A stretch of 64,000 bases of DNA from Psychrobacillus psychrodurans (lineage in GTDB: Bacteria; Bacillota; Bacilli; Bacillales_A; Planococcaceae): NCBI RefSeq assembly GCF_027563345.1, contig NZ_JAMKBK010000002.1. One strand, written 5' to 3'. The notes under the pieces are model-generated. The model had not been told where the DNA came from, searched no databases, and was given only the letters and a program-made list of their open reading frames with translations. Of the stretch, positions 33,954 to 44,454 are shown one piece after another (the first letter of the stretch is position 1; each line of letters starts with the position of its first letter). The position numbers and the translations under genes are program-made.

Positions 33954-34611
33954 ATTTGTCCAGTTTTTCTCGGACAGCGACCCATCAAATCTCTCCACAT
34001 CTATAAAATTAATGCTATTGCTAACGGTTTTATCTTTGGCACCAAGTATTTTAATATTGATGACGTCCTTTGCAAGAATAGTTATAATACTATCATTTGT
34101 TCGAACGGCATTAGCAACTAACCAGATGCCGCCGAACCAAGTGATCGTTGGTTTAGCACTATTTTTAACATTTTTCATCATGGCACCAACGTTACAGCAA
34201 GTAAATGAAGAGGCTTTAACGCCTTTGTTTGATGAAGATATTACTTTAGAAGAAGCGTATGAAAATGCTAGTGGTCCATTCAAAGAGTTCATGAGTAAGC
34301 ATACGAGGCAAAAAGATTTGGAACTTTTCTTAAGATATTCTGAAGCAGAAAGACCTGAAACAATCGAGGATATTCCTTTAACGGTTATGGTGCCTGCTTT
34401 TGCACTTAGCGAAATTAAAACAGCATTCCAAATTGGTTTTATGATTTTTATTCCTTTTTTAGTAATAGATATGATTGTAGCGAGTGTACTAATGTCAATG
34501 GGTATGATGATGTTACCGCCAGTTATGATCTCTCTACCGTTTAAAATATTATTATTTGTATTAGTAGATGGATGGTATTTAGTTATGAAATCTATTTTAC
34601 AAAGTTTTTAG
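33946..34611 (+). CDS. fliP: Flagellar export gate protein FliP
   Basis: FliP forms the core pentamer of the type III export gate. Motifs: SFARIVIILSFVRTALATNQMPPNQ and MMLPPVMISLPFKILLFVLVDGW. At 221 residues with four membrane segments it is normal. AAGGAGCG lies 9 bases before the ATG, inside fliO. Confidence 0.96.
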   Translation: MNEFVQFFSDSDPSNLSTSIKLMLLLTVLSLAPSILILMTSFARIVIILSFVRTALATNQMPPNQVIVGLALFLTFFIMAPTLQQVNEEALTPLFDEDITLEEAYENASGPFKEFMSKHTRQKDLELFLRYSEAERPETIEDIPLTVMVPAFALSEIKTAFQIGFMIFIPFLVIDMIVASVLMSMGMMMLPPVMISLPFKILLFVLVDGWYLVMKSILQSF

Positions 34612-34623
34612 GAGCTGATTGTA

Positions 34624-34893
34624 TTGAATAATGAAATGGTAATTTCAATTGCGGAACAAGCAATTTGGGTCATTCTTCTTGCATCAGGTCCTCTTCTTTT
34701 AGTTGCCTTAATAACAGGTCTTGCAGTTAGTATTTTTCAGGCAACTACACAAATTCAAGAACAAACACTTGCATTTGTGCCGAAAATTGTTGCAGTGCTA
34801 GTTGCTCTTGTTTTTTTTGGTCCTTGGATGCTTTCACAAGTTACCTCTTATGCTGCAGATATCTTTGAGAATTTAATACGATACATTGGTTGA
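34624..34893 (+). CDS. fliQ: Flagellar export gate protein FliQ
   Basis: The 89-residue protein has two membrane segments and the family motif GLAVSIFQATTQIQEQTLAFVPK. The start is TTG at 34624, nine bases after GGAG that overlaps the fliP stop. FliQ packs around FliP-FliR in the gate. Confidence 0.95.
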   Translation: MNNEMVISIAEQAIWVILLASGPLLLVALITGLAVSIFQATTQIQEQTLAFVPKIVAVLVALVFFGPWMLSQVTSYAADIFENLIRYIG

Positions 34894-34897
34894 TACA

Positions 34898-35674
34898 ATG
34901 GATGCGATCTTACCAAATTTAACTGTATTATTGCTAATTATTGCTCGTGTTACCGCATTTTTTGTAGTGTTACCACTTTTCTCGCATCGAACAATACCTG
35001 CACCACACCGGATAGCCTTTGCTGTAGTCTTATCGTGGATGATGTATTATACCCTTGATGTAGAACCATTTGAAATAAATGGTGATTATATTATTTTAAT
35101 TATAAAAGAAGTTATATCTGGATTATTTATTGGTTTACTTGCTTACATCATTATGTCCGCTATTCAAATTGCAGGTGGATTTATTGATTTTCAGATGGGA
35201 TTTGCAATGGCAAATGTTATTGACCCCCAGACTGGTACACAAAGTCCGTTAATAGGACAATTTTTGAATACTTTGGCTTTATTGTTATTGTTAGCGTTAA
35301 ATGGTCATCATTTGCTGTTGGATGGAATTTTTTATAGCTATCAATTTATGCCGATGGAAATGATTTGGCCAGCTTTTGGGCAAGAGAATTATGTAGAATT
35401 CATTATGAAAACTTTTGCAGGTGTTTTTGCAGCAGCATTTCAAATGTCTATACCAATAGTAGCTACAGTTTTTCTTGTGGATATAGCTCTTGGTATTACT
35501 GCAAGGACTGTACCGCAGTTGAATATTTTTGTTATTGGATTTCCGATAAAAATTGCTGTAGGTTTTTTAGTTCTTCTTGTGATGATGGGGGTACTCATGA
35601 CAGTCGTACAGCAGTTGTTTGAGACTTTGGTTATTGCAATGCGTGATTTAATGATAATTTTAGGTGGTGGCTAA
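34898..35674 (+). CDS. fliR: Flagellar export gate protein FliR
   Basis: FliR (258 residues, about six membrane segments) completes the FliPQR gate. Recognisable parts: IIARVTAFFVVLPLFSHRTIP and GGFIDFQMGFAMANVIDPQTG. ATG 34898 lies 4 bases after the fliQ stop. No good Shine-Dalgarno precedes it, so re-initiation after fliQ is likely. TTG 34886 is a possible longer start. Confidence 0.94.
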   Translation: MDAILPNLTVLLLIIARVTAFFVVLPLFSHRTIPAPHRIAFAVVLSWMMYYTLDVEPFEINGDYIILIIKEVISGLFIGLLAYIIMSAIQIAGGFIDFQMGFAMANVIDPQTGTQSPLIGQFLNTLALLLLLALNGHHLLLDGIFYSYQFMPMEMIWPAFGQENYVEFIMKTFAGVFAAAFQMSIPIVATVFLVDIALGITARTVPQLNIFVIGFPIKIAVGFLVLLVMMGVLMTVVQQLFETLVIAMRDLMIILGGG

Positions 35675-35675
35675 T

Positions 35676-36761
35676 ATGATTGCTCTACGCTTAAATCTCC
35701 AGTATTTTTCAGGAGAAAAAACAGAAAAGGCTACTCCTAAAAAGAGGCAAGATTCTCGTAAAAAAGGACAAGTATTAAAGAGTCCTGATGTGACAAGTGC
35801 GATTGTATTACTTTCGGTTTTTGTATTTTTATTTTTCTTTGCTAGTTTTTTAAGAACGGAGATCTTTTCGTTCTTTGGCGTGACGTTTAGTAAGTATATG
35901 TTAATAGAAACGTTGACAATTGATACTGCCATAATTATTTATAAAGATATGCTTCTTGAGATGGCTATGGTTTTATTACCAATAATGCTAGTTGCTGTGG
36001 TAGCTGCTGTAGCTGCAAATTACTTTCAGTTTGGTTTACTGTTCACAACAGAGCCCTTGAAGTTTGATTTGAAAAAGATTGATCCTATAAAAGGTCTCAA
36101 AAGAATTTTTTCCCTTAAAGCAATTATAGAGCTTTTAAAATCTATTTTGAAAATATCATTTATTGGTTCTGTAACTACTTTAATATTATGGATGAATTTA
36201 GAACAAGTATTATCTCTTTCGTTTAAAACAGCTTGGGATACACTTTCCACTGTTGGCTGGTTAACTGGAACAATGGGGATAGCTGCTTCTTGTGTGCTAT
36301 TATTTATTTCGATCCTGGATTTCTTTTATCAGAAGTATGACTACGAAAAAAATCTTAAAATGTCTAAGCAAGACATTAAAGATGAACATAAAAACTCAGA
36401 TGGCGATCCAATTATAAAGTCTCGTATTCGCCAAAGACAGAGGGAGATGGCGATGCGAAGAATGATGCAGGAAATCCCTACTGCTGATGTTGTCATTACA
36501 AATCCTACACACTTTGCAATTGTTTTAAAATACGATGATGAATCGATGGACGCTCCAACGGTAGTAGCAAAAGGTGTAGATTTTGTTGCACAAAAAATAA
36601 AGCTAATCGCGAAGGAAAATAATGTTGTCATGGTAGAAAATAGACCACTTGCTCGATCGATGTATGACCAAGTGGAAGTTGGTCAACGAATTCCTGATGA
36701 ATTTTTCAAAGCAGTTGCAGAAGTATTAGCTTATGTATATCGTATTAAACAAAAAATATAA
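35676..36761 (+). CDS. flhB: Flagellar export switch protein FlhB
   Basis: FlhB (361 residues) has four membrane segments and a cytoplasmic domain that cleaves itself at Asn-Pro-Thr-His, here residues 276-279 (TNPTHFAIVLKY). It begins LNLQYFSGEKTEKATPKKRQDSR-like, the usual N terminus. Cleavage switches export from hook to filament subunits with FliK. ATG 35676 follows AGGTGG by 8 bases. Compare the truncated paralogue ylqH. Confidence 0.96.
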   Translation: MIALRLNLQYFSGEKTEKATPKKRQDSRKKGQVLKSPDVTSAIVLLSVFVFLFFFASFLRTEIFSFFGVTFSKYMLIETLTIDTAIIIYKDMLLEMAMVLLPIMLVAVVAAVAANYFQFGLLFTTEPLKFDLKKIDPIKGLKRIFSLKAIIELLKSILKISFIGSVTTLILWMNLEQVLSLSFKTAWDTLSTVGWLTGTMGIAASCVLLFISILDFFYQKYDYEKNLKMSKQDIKDEHKNSDGDPIIKSRIRQRQREMAMRRMMQEIPTADVVITNPTHFAIVLKYDDESMDAPTVVAKGVDFVAQKIKLIAKENNVVMVENRPLARSMYDQVEVGQRIPDEFFKAVAEVLAYVYRIKQKI

Positions 36762-36786
36762 TTGATAGAGATAGAGGTGGAAGTAA

Positions 36787-38820
36787 ATGCAAGTCCGCGA
36801 TATAACCGTATTAGCAGCTGTAATATCTATTGTGGCGATGCTCGTAATACCTCTTCCTCATTGGTTAATAAGTTTTCTTATTATTATAAACATTACAATA
36901 GCGTTATTAATATTGATGACAGCTATGAATATGAAAGAAGCTTTAGAGTTCTCAGTATTTCCAACAATCGTTTTACTTATTACATTGTTTAGGCTTGCGT
37001 TAAATATTTCCACAACAAGAGCAATTTTAGCAGAAGGTGACGCGGGTAAAGTAGTTGAAACTTTTGGTACATTTGTAACAGGTGGGAATATGCTCGTTGG
37101 TTTAGTTGTATTTTCTATTTTAGTAATTATTAACTTTATCGTAATTACAAAGGGTGCCGAGCGTGTTGCTGAAGTAGCAGCTCGTTTTACATTAGATGCA
37201 ATGCCGGGTAAACAGATGAGTATCGATGCGGATTTAAATGCTGGGATGATTTCCGAGAAAGAGGCGCGTGAAAGACGTGAAAAGGTTGGCGGTGAAGCAG
37301 ACTTTTATGGTGCTATGGACGGGGCAACAAAATTTGTAAAAGGGGATGCCATTGCAGGTATCATCATCGTTATTATCAATTTATTATTCGGTATTATTAT
37401 CGGAGTTGTGCAATTTGGACTTCCATTTGGTGAAGCTGCAGTTAAATTTTCAACATTAACTGTAGGGGACGGTCTAGTGTCCCAAATTCCAGCATTGTTA
37501 ATTTCCACAGCAACTGGGATAGTTGTTACAAGAGCTGCATCTAAAGGGAACCTTGGTGGAGATATTACGGGTCAACTCTTTAATCAGCCGAAACTTCTTT
37601 ATGTTGCTGCTGCAACAATTACGCTTCTAGGTATCGTAACACCAATTGGATTAGTTTTAACTTTGCCTGTCGCAATTGTACTTGCTGTTGGAGCTTATAT
37701 GATGAGCAAGGCTAGTAAAGAAGATCCAGATGAGATGGAAGAATTTGAAGAGGAAGTAACAACTGATAATATGAAAAGTCCAGAAAATGTTATTAATTTG
37801 TTAAACGTGGATCCAATCGAATTCGAGTTTGGTTACGGATTGATTCCTTTAGTGGATGCTGCTCAGGGTGGAGATTTGCTTGATCGTGTCGTAATGATTC
37901 GTAGACAACTTGCACTTGAATTAGGAGTAGTTATTCCGGTAGTTCGAATACGTGATAATATTCAGCTACAACCAAACGAATATCGCATTAAAATTAAAGG
38001 TAATGAAATGGCAAGAGGAGAGCTTCTTTTAGATCATTATTTAGCTATGAGTCCTGGAGACGATGACTCAATTGAGGGTATTGATACAGTAGAACCTTCC
38101 TTTGGCTTACCAGCTAAATGGATTACGGAATCTGTGAAGGAAGAAGCCGAAATACTTGGATATACGGTTGTCGATCCACCAAGTGTTGTTTCAACACATA
38201 TGACTGAAATTATACGTAATAACGCACATGAGTTATTAGGACGCCAGGAAACGAAACAATTAATCGATCATATTAGGGAGACATACCCAATCTTAGTAGA
38301 TGAGTTAACACCTACTCCATTGACAGTAGGAGAGATTCAAAAAATATTAAGCAATCTATTAAGAGAGCATGTATCAATTCGGAATTTGCCAATCATATTT
38401 GAAACCCTAGCGGACTATTCAAAAATGACCTCTGATGCCGATGTATTAACTGAATACTCAAGACAATCTTTAGCGAAGCAAATTACGACGCAATATGCTG
38501 GAAATAGTAATGTGTTAAAAGTGTTAACGGTCTCTGGTAAAGTGGAAAAACTAATTGCTGATAGTATTCAACAAACAGAACATGGGAACTATTTATCTAT
38601 AGATCCAAGTGATTCTCAAGCGATACTAGAATCTATGGCTAAAGAGATTGAGCGTGCTTCAATGATGGAGCAATCTCCAATTATTCTTTGTTCACCCGCA
38701 GTTAGAATGTATGTAAGACAAATGACAGAAAGATATTTCCCACATGTACCAATTCTTTCTTATAATGAACTAGAATCCTCCATTGAGGTACAAAGTGTCG
38801 GGGTGGTGAATGTAGATTGA
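36787..38820 (+). CDS. flhA: Flagellar export protein FlhA
   Basis: FlhA (677 residues) forms the nonameric export ring. The N-terminal half holds about eight membrane segments and the FHIPEP-type signature (FRLALNISTTRAILAEGDAG, then PGKQMSIDADLNAG). The cytoplasmic half binds chaperone-substrate complexes. The ATG follows AGAGGTGG. Its stop overlaps the flhF TTG start. Confidence 0.97.
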   Translation: MQVRDITVLAAVISIVAMLVIPLPHWLISFLIIINITIALLILMTAMNMKEALEFSVFPTIVLLITLFRLALNISTTRAILAEGDAGKVVETFGTFVTGGNMLVGLVVFSILVIINFIVITKGAERVAEVAARFTLDAMPGKQMSIDADLNAGMISEKEARERREKVGGEADFYGAMDGATKFVKGDAIAGIIIVIINLLFGIIIGVVQFGLPFGEAAVKFSTLTVGDGLVSQIPALLISTATGIVVTRAASKGNLGGDITGQLFNQPKLLYVAAATITLLGIVTPIGLVLTLPVAIVLAVGAYMMSKASKEDPDEMEEFEEEVTTDNMKSPENVINLLNVDPIEFEFGYGLIPLVDAAQGGDLLDRVVMIRRQLALELGVVIPVVRIRDNIQLQPNEYRIKIKGNEMARGELLLDHYLAMSPGDDDSIEGIDTVEPSFGLPAKWITESVKEEAEILGYTVVDPPSVVSTHMTEIIRNNAHELLGRQETKQLIDHIRETYPILVDELTPTPLTVGEIQKILSNLLREHVSIRNLPIIFETLADYSKMTSDADVLTEYSRQSLAKQITTQYAGNSNVLKVLTVSGKVEKLIADSIQQTEHGNYLSIDPSDSQAILESMAKEIERASMMEQSPIILCSPAVRMYVRQMTERYFPHVPILSYNELESSIEVQSVGVVNVD

Positions 38821-39932
38821 AGATGAAAAAATATGTAGCGAGTTCAATGCCAGAAGCTATGAAGTTAATACGTAAAGAACTTGGTGATGACGCAGTTATT
38901 TTAAGTTCAAAGGTAGTCTTTTCAAAAGGGTTTTTAGGCTTGTTTAAGAAAAAATCTATCGAAGTAGTAGCTGGTATGGACACATTCGAACAATCGAGTA
39001 ATACATTTGAGGTGCCAACGATGGTACCTCAAGAACATCAAAATGTTTCTGTAGAGATTAAAAAGGAATTAGAAGACTTAAAACTAATGGTAAAGAACAT
39101 CGGGCGCCCAGAAATGTTAAGTTCATATCCAACAGAAATGAAGACTCTTATAGACTATTTACAAGAGCAAGAATTGTCAGAGGAGCTTATCACACCTGTT
39201 AGTGATGAGCTTTTTGTGCATCTGAAAAGTAATACAGGAGTTCTTGAAATGGAAGAGCAAATTACGATAACGAAAAATATACTTGAAACACAAATGGAGC
39301 TCCTTCCGTTCGGTGGGATTTCGTATTCGAAGAAATATATAAATGTTCTAGGGCCAACAGGTGTTGGTAAAACGACGACAATAGCTAAAATGGCAGCGCG
39401 AGCAGTTTTAGAAAAGAAGAAAAAAGTCGGCTTTATAACAACGGATACATATCGGATTGCAGCAATTGAACAACTTAAAACATACGCTGGTTTACTTCAA
39501 GCTCCTCTTGAAATTGTGTACAACGAAAAGGACTTGCAGGAAGCGATGGTTAAATTTGATAATTTAGATATCGTATTTATAGATACAGCTGGTAGGAACT
39601 ATAAGGAAACTAAATTTGTTAGAGATCTGCAAAAGTTAATAGAATTCGAAGTGAATACAGAAACCTTCCTAGTACTCTCGTCTACATCCAAACAAAAGGA
39701 CATGGAAGTAATAATAGAACAATTTAGTGAATTTCCCATAGAAAAATTCATCTTTACTAAGGTAGATGAAACAAATACTATTGGCTCAATTATCAATTTA
39801 ATGGTTAAATATAATAAGGGACTTGCTTACTATACAGATGGTCAAGAAGTCCCGGAGGATATTATGGAAGCTAGTCTTGAAGAATTACTCAAATTGTTCT
39901 TAAAGGGGATTCAATATGAGAGATCAAGCTGA
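38817..39932 (+). CDS. flhF: Flagellar SRP-like GTPase FlhF
   Basis: FlhF sets flagellar position and number. The 371 residues comprise a basic B domain at the N terminus and an SRP-type NG GTPase domain: G1 GPTGVGKTTT, KVGFITTDTYRIAA, DTAGRN and TKVDET. I chose TTG at 38817, because GGTGGTG lies 8 bases upstream and MKMKKY matches Bacillus MKIKKF. ATG 38823 would lose two residues. It overlaps flhA by 4 bases and flhG by 17. Confidence 0.95.
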   Translation: MKMKKYVASSMPEAMKLIRKELGDDAVILSSKVVFSKGFLGLFKKKSIEVVAGMDTFEQSSNTFEVPTMVPQEHQNVSVEIKKELEDLKLMVKNIGRPEMLSSYPTEMKTLIDYLQEQELSEELITPVSDELFVHLKSNTGVLEMEEQITITKNILETQMELLPFGGISYSKKYINVLGPTGVGKTTTIAKMAARAVLEKKKKVGFITTDTYRIAAIEQLKTYAGLLQAPLEIVYNEKDLQEAMVKFDNLDIVFIDTAGRNYKETKFVRDLQKLIEFEVNTETFLVLSSTSKQKDMEVIIEQFSEFPIEKFIFTKVDETNTIGSIINLMVKYNKGLAYYTDGQEVPEDIMEASLEELLKLFLKGIQYERSS

Positions 39933-40788
39933 AGAACTTAGAATGAAAATGCTTCGGAACCAAAATAGGCTTGGGCGATCAATAGCAGTTGTTAGTGGTA
40001 AAGGTGGAGTTGGAAAAAGTAATTTTTCTATAAATTTCACTACAACTTTAAGTGGACAAGGTAAAAAAGTTGTATTAATTGATATGGATATTGGAATGGG
40101 GAATATTCATATTTTACTGGGTAAATCAGTTCCCTCTAACTTAAAGGATTACTTAGTGGGAGATCAGTCATTAGAATCAGTGATGTTCGAAGGTCCAAAC
40201 GATTTACAATATATATCTGGTGGTTCAGGGTTAAGTGGTGTAATGGAATGGACGGAAGATATGTTTGATCGATTAATAGAAGCTTTCGAATATTTACAGA
40301 AGAACTTTGATTATATTGTATTTGACATGGGGGCTGGTGCCACAAGTCAGACATTGGATTTGTTAGTATCAGTTGACGATATTATTGTTATAACAACGGC
40401 AGAGCCAACATCCATTACAGATGCCTATTCGATGATGAAATATATTTACTATAAAGATTCTGAGAAAAACTTTTTCCTTATTTGCAATCGAGCATTTACC
40501 GATGAAGAAGGTTCAGACACAACCGGTAGATTAAAATTAGCAATGTCCAAATTTCTATCAAAAGAAATTACGGTACTAGGTGTTCTGCCTGAGGATTCAG
40601 TTGTTCGTAAAGCAGTAAGAGAACAAATACCATTTTCTATTTTATATCCACAAGCAGAAATAACAAAAAAGTTAAAAAAAATAGCTTCTGCATTTACTGA
40701 TTTTGAAGATGCGGAAGAAGTTATTCCTAAGCACAATAAATTCATATCTCGATTAAAAAGTCTTTTTTCGCATAGGGGCGTGAGATGA
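39916..40788 (+). CDS. flhG: Flagellar number regulator FlhG (YlxH)
   Basis: FlhG is a MinD/ParA-type ATPase that stimulates FlhF GTPase. The N-terminal RDQAEELRMKM is the activating DQAxxLR motif. The deviant Walker A is SGKGGVGKSN and the Walker B region is VLIDMDIGMGNIH. At 290 residues with a C-terminal amphipathic end it is normal. It overlaps flhF and cheB. Confidence 0.96.
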   Translation: MRDQAEELRMKMLRNQNRLGRSIAVVSGKGGVGKSNFSINFTTTLSGQGKKVVLIDMDIGMGNIHILLGKSVPSNLKDYLVGDQSLESVMFEGPNDLQYISGGSGLSGVMEWTEDMFDRLIEAFEYLQKNFDYIVFDMGAGATSQTLDLLVSVDDIIVITTAEPTSITDAYSMMKYIYYKDSEKNFFLICNRAFTDEEGSDTTGRLKLAMSKFLSKEITVLGVLPEDSVVRKAVREQIPFSILYPQAEITKKLKKIASAFTDFEDAEEVIPKHNKFISRLKSLFSHRGVR

Positions 40789-41885
40789 TGGACGTGAAAC
40801 CAAAAAAGAAATTGTTAATAGTAGATGACTCCGCTTTCATGCGTAAACTTGTTAGTGACTTTTTTATTGATCACAAATCGATAGAAGTAATAGGTATCGC
40901 TAGGAATGGAAAAGACGCAATTGAAAAGATAAAAACTCTACAACCAAATGTCATCACGATGGATGTTGAAATGCCAGTGATGAATGGTTTGGAGGCATTA
41001 CGTCAGATAATGTCCGATATGCCAGTTCCTGTTGTAATGCTATCTAGTACAACAAAAAGTGGAGCGGAAAGTACGATGCAAGCGATGGAATATGGCGCCG
41101 TTGATTTCATCGCGAAGCCAAGTGGCACTATTTCTTTAGATTTACATAAGATTAAAGAGGAATTAGTAGAAAAAGTAGAAAATGCAGCTCAAGTATCAAT
41201 AAACAAAATGAAGAAACGTTCACCATTACCATTAAATAATAGAGTTACAAAAAATGTCGAAGTAAAGAAAATGACCCACTCACCAAATGTTATCAAATGG
41301 GACAAGATGAATAAGAAAATGGTCTTAATTGGAACTTCAACAGGAGGTCCAAGAGCACTTCAAGAAGTGATTACAAAACTACCAAGCAATATAAAGGCTC
41401 CAGTATTAATTGTTCAACATATGCCTGCTGGATTTACAAAATCATTGGCACAAAGGCTCAATCAATTATCAGCAATAGAGGTAAAAGAAGCGGAAGATGG
41501 CGATGTGCTTCAAAATGGACATGCGTATATTGCACCTGGGGGTTATCATATGCGCATCCAGAAAAGAGGGTCATCATACTACATAGTACTAGATGACAAA
41601 GAAGCACCACGATCTGGTCATAGACCAGCAGTAGATGTACTTTTTGAAGATAATAGCCAGTTTAATGATTTTGATAAGATTGCCGTTATTATGACAGGAA
41701 TGGGATCTGACGGTTCTCTTGGTCTTAAACAGTTGAAAAATAGCGGAAACGTTGTGGCCATTGCAGAAGCAGCGAGTACTTGCATTGTTTATGGAATGCC
41801 AAAGGCTGCTGTAGAAACAAATTTAGTAAATGAAGTAGTGGATTTAGATCAAATAGCAAAAACCATCATACAATATCTACCTTAA
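40785..41885 (+). CDS. cheB: Protein-glutamate methylesterase CheB
   Basis: CheB removes methyl groups from, and deamidates, chemoreceptors. The N-terminal receiver has phospho-acceptor Asp60 (VITMDVEMP). A linker at about 135-175 leads to the esterase domain, with catalytic Ser185 (GTSTGGP), His212 (QHMPAGF) and Asp309 (GMGSDGS). It overlaps flhG by ATGA. 366 residues. Confidence 0.96.
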   Translation: MMDVKPKKKLLIVDDSAFMRKLVSDFFIDHKSIEVIGIARNGKDAIEKIKTLQPNVITMDVEMPVMNGLEALRQIMSDMPVPVVMLSSTTKSGAESTMQAMEYGAVDFIAKPSGTISLDLHKIKEELVEKVENAAQVSINKMKKRSPLPLNNRVTKNVEVKKMTHSPNVIKWDKMNKKMVLIGTSTGGPRALQEVITKLPSNIKAPVLIVQHMPAGFTKSLAQRLNQLSAIEVKEAEDGDVLQNGHAYIAPGGYHMRIQKRGSSYYIVLDDKEAPRSGHRPAVDVLFEDNSQFNDFDKIAVIMTGMGSDGSLGLKQLKNSGNVVAIAEAASTCIVYGMPKAAVETNLVNEVVDLDQIAKTIIQYLP

Positions 41886-41899
41886 AGGGGTGTTAATCA

Positions 41900-43963
41900 A
41901 TGGATACAAATCAATATTTGGAAATGTTTATAGAAGAAAGTAAGGAACATTTACAAGCCTGTAATGAACATTTATTAGAATTAGAAAAAAATCCTGAGAA
42001 TATAGCAATTGTTAATGAAGTATTCCGCTCTGCGCATACTTTAAAAGGTATGTCGGCAACAATGGGTTATGAAGATATCGCAAATTTAACGCATAAGATG
42101 GAAAATGTTTTAGATGAAATTAGAAATAGCCGTCTGCATGTCACTGCTGAATTATTAGATGTCGTTTTCGTTGCAGTCGATCAATTGGAAGAAATGGTAT
42201 TGGACATTGCAGCGGGAGGAAAAGGAAAGCTAGATGTAACAGATACTGTACAAAAGCTCCATAAAATAGAAACTGGAGAAGTAATTCCAGTTGCTGCTAC
42301 TACAGTAGAACCCACTATTGTAGAAGATACCACACCTACTCAAGAGAACTGGTTAACTTATGACGATTATGAAATGACAGTCATTCAGCAGTCAGTCGAA
42401 CAGGATTTCTTTACGTATGAAATTTCTGTCAAACTGCGTGAAGATTGTTTACTAAAAGCTGCTAGAGTATACATGGTTTTTGAATTATTAGAAAAAATGG
42501 GAGACGTTATTAAATCTTCCCCATCTGTTGAAAAGTTAGAGGGAGAAGATTTTGATGAGATTTTCTATGTAGCTTTAGTTACAAATGAACCTTCAGACGA
42601 TGTGCAAAAGAAATTGATGAAAGTTTCTGAAGTAACTGAAGTACTAGTAAACTCAGTAACATTAGAACAATTAAAAAAACGTAATAGTTTTGAGGTAGAC
42701 AAAGTTGAAGAGACTTCAGTGGTGGAAATGACAGATGTTACTGAAGATAACAAACAAATAGTGGAAGTAAAGTCTCCTGAAAAATCGCCGACATCTAAAA
42801 ACAATCAAGTCCAATCTAGTAAAACTATTCGTGTGAATATTGAAAGATTAGATATATTGATGAATTTATTTGAGGAGTTAGTAATTGATCGCGGACGTCT
42901 TCAGTCAATCTCGGAAGATTTACATAACAGTGAGTTAGATGAAACTGTAGAACGTATGTCCCGCATAACCGGTGACCTACAAAATATTATATTAAATATG
43001 CGTATGGTTCCAGTAGAAACAGTATTTAATAGATTCCCAAGAATGGTACGTCAGTTAGCACGTGATTTAAATAAAAAAATCAATTTAGAAGTGATCGGTG
43101 CTGAAACAGAATTAGACCGAACAGTAATTGATGAAATTGGGGATCCACTTGTACATTTAATTAGAAATTCCTTAGACCATGGAGTAGAAAGCCCTGAAAT
43201 CCGTTTAGCTAAAGGTAAACCAGAGGAAGGTACAGTAGTACTTCGTGCATACCATAGCGGTAATCATGTGTTTATCGAGATTGAGGACGATGGTGCGGGC
43301 ATTAACCGTGAAAAAGTCTTGAAAAAAGCTATATCAAAAGGAATTGTTTCAAAAGAAAGTGCTCAAGCAATGAGTGATAAACAAGTGGCAGAGCTAATTC
43401 TTTCTTCTGGATTCTCTACTGCTGATGTTATTTCGGATGTCTCAGGTAGAGGCGTTGGATTAGACGTAGTAAAAACCACGATTGAATCCCTTGGTGGTTC
43501 TATTGATATATCTTCAACGGAAGGGCAAGGTTCATTATTCTCTATTCAATTACCGTTGACGCTTTCTATTATTTCTGTAATGTTAGTAGAACTTGGTGAG
43601 GAAATTTATGCTATACCTCTTTCTTCTATTATTGAGACTGCGATTATCCGTTCAACTGATATATTAAATGCTCACAATCAAAAAGTAATAGATTTCCGTG
43701 GCAAGGTCGTTCCGTTAGTATTCTTAGAAAATGTATTTGATGTTCCTAGAGAAAGTACTGATGATGAATTTCACTCTGTTGTTCTTGTTCGAAAAGGAGA
43801 CAAAATGGCTGGTCTTGTAGTAGATTCGTTTATCGGTCAACAAGAGATTGTCTTAAAATCACTTGGTGCATATTTATCAAGTGTATTCGCAATCTCCGGT
43901 GCAACTATTTTAGGTAATGGTAAGGTAGCACTAATTGTAGATTGTAATGCATTAATCAGTTAA
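41900..43963 (+). CDS. cheA: Chemotaxis histidine kinase CheA
   Basis: CheA (687 residues) phosphorylates itself at His46 in the HPt domain (AHTLKGMSATMG). A CheY-binding P2-like domain (about 150-260) and the dimerisation domain P3 follow. The P4 ATPase domain has N box HLIRNSLDHGVE, G1 EIEDDGAGI and G2 GRGVGLDVV. The CheW-like P5 domain is C-terminal. The start follows AAAGGGGTG. Confidence 0.97.
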   Translation: MDTNQYLEMFIEESKEHLQACNEHLLELEKNPENIAIVNEVFRSAHTLKGMSATMGYEDIANLTHKMENVLDEIRNSRLHVTAELLDVVFVAVDQLEEMVLDIAAGGKGKLDVTDTVQKLHKIETGEVIPVAATTVEPTIVEDTTPTQENWLTYDDYEMTVIQQSVEQDFFTYEISVKLREDCLLKAARVYMVFELLEKMGDVIKSSPSVEKLEGEDFDEIFYVALVTNEPSDDVQKKLMKVSEVTEVLVNSVTLEQLKKRNSFEVDKVEETSVVEMTDVTEDNKQIVEVKSPEKSPTSKNNQVQSSKTIRVNIERLDILMNLFEELVIDRGRLQSISEDLHNSELDETVERMSRITGDLQNIILNMRMVPVETVFNRFPRMVRQLARDLNKKINLEVIGAETELDRTVIDEIGDPLVHLIRNSLDHGVESPEIRLAKGKPEEGTVVLRAYHSGNHVFIEIEDDGAGINREKVLKKAISKGIVSKESAQAMSDKQVAELILSSGFSTADVISDVSGRGVGLDVVKTTIESLGGSIDISSTEGQGSLFSIQLPLTLSIISVMLVELGEEIYAIPLSSIIETAIIRSTDILNAHNQKVIDFRGKVVPLVFLENVFDVPRESTDDEFHSVVLVRKGDKMAGLVVDSFIGQQEIVLKSLGAYLSSVFAISGATILGNGKVALIVDCNALIS

Positions 43964-43995
43964 ATAGCATCTACTAGAAAGGATGAGAGAGCGTT

Positions 43996-44454
43996 ATGAC
44001 AGAAACAGCAGTAGATTATGAAAATTTAAAAGTAGTAGTTTTCCAATTGGCAGATAAAGAATATGTTATACCTGTTAGTCAGGTTCAAGGTATTGAGAAA
44101 CTTATATATATTACACGTGTCCCTAAAACCCCTTCATTTGTGAAGGGAGTTATCAACTTACGTGGAGTAGTTACTCCTATTATTGATTTGAAAAATCGTT
44201 TTGGATTAGGAGAGAGTAGTTTAAACGAATCTACTCGTATTATTATAATAACGTTGGATGATATGGATGTTGGAGTAATTGTTGACTCTGCTAATGATGT
44301 ATTGGATATACCAGTAGGTTCAATTGAACCACAGCCAGAGGTAGTTGGAGGTATGGAACAAGACTTTATAGCTGGAGTTGCGAAAATCGATAGCCGTTTG
44401 TTAATCCTTCTTCACTTAAATCATGTATTAAATCCTATTAAGTCAGGAGTTTAA
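43996..44454 (+). CDS. cheW: Chemotaxis adaptor CheW
   Basis: CheW couples receptors to CheA. The 152-residue SH3-like protein has VVFQLADKEYVIPVSQVQGIE and FVKGVINLRGVVTPIIDL. The stop is followed at once by the cheC ATG. Confidence 0.97.
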   Translation: MTETAVDYENLKVVVFQLADKEYVIPVSQVQGIEKLIYITRVPKTPSFVKGVINLRGVVTPIIDLKNRFGLGESSLNESTRIIIITLDDMDVGVIVDSANDVLDIPVGSIEPQPEVVGGMEQDFIAGVAKIDSRLLILLHLNHVLNPIKSGV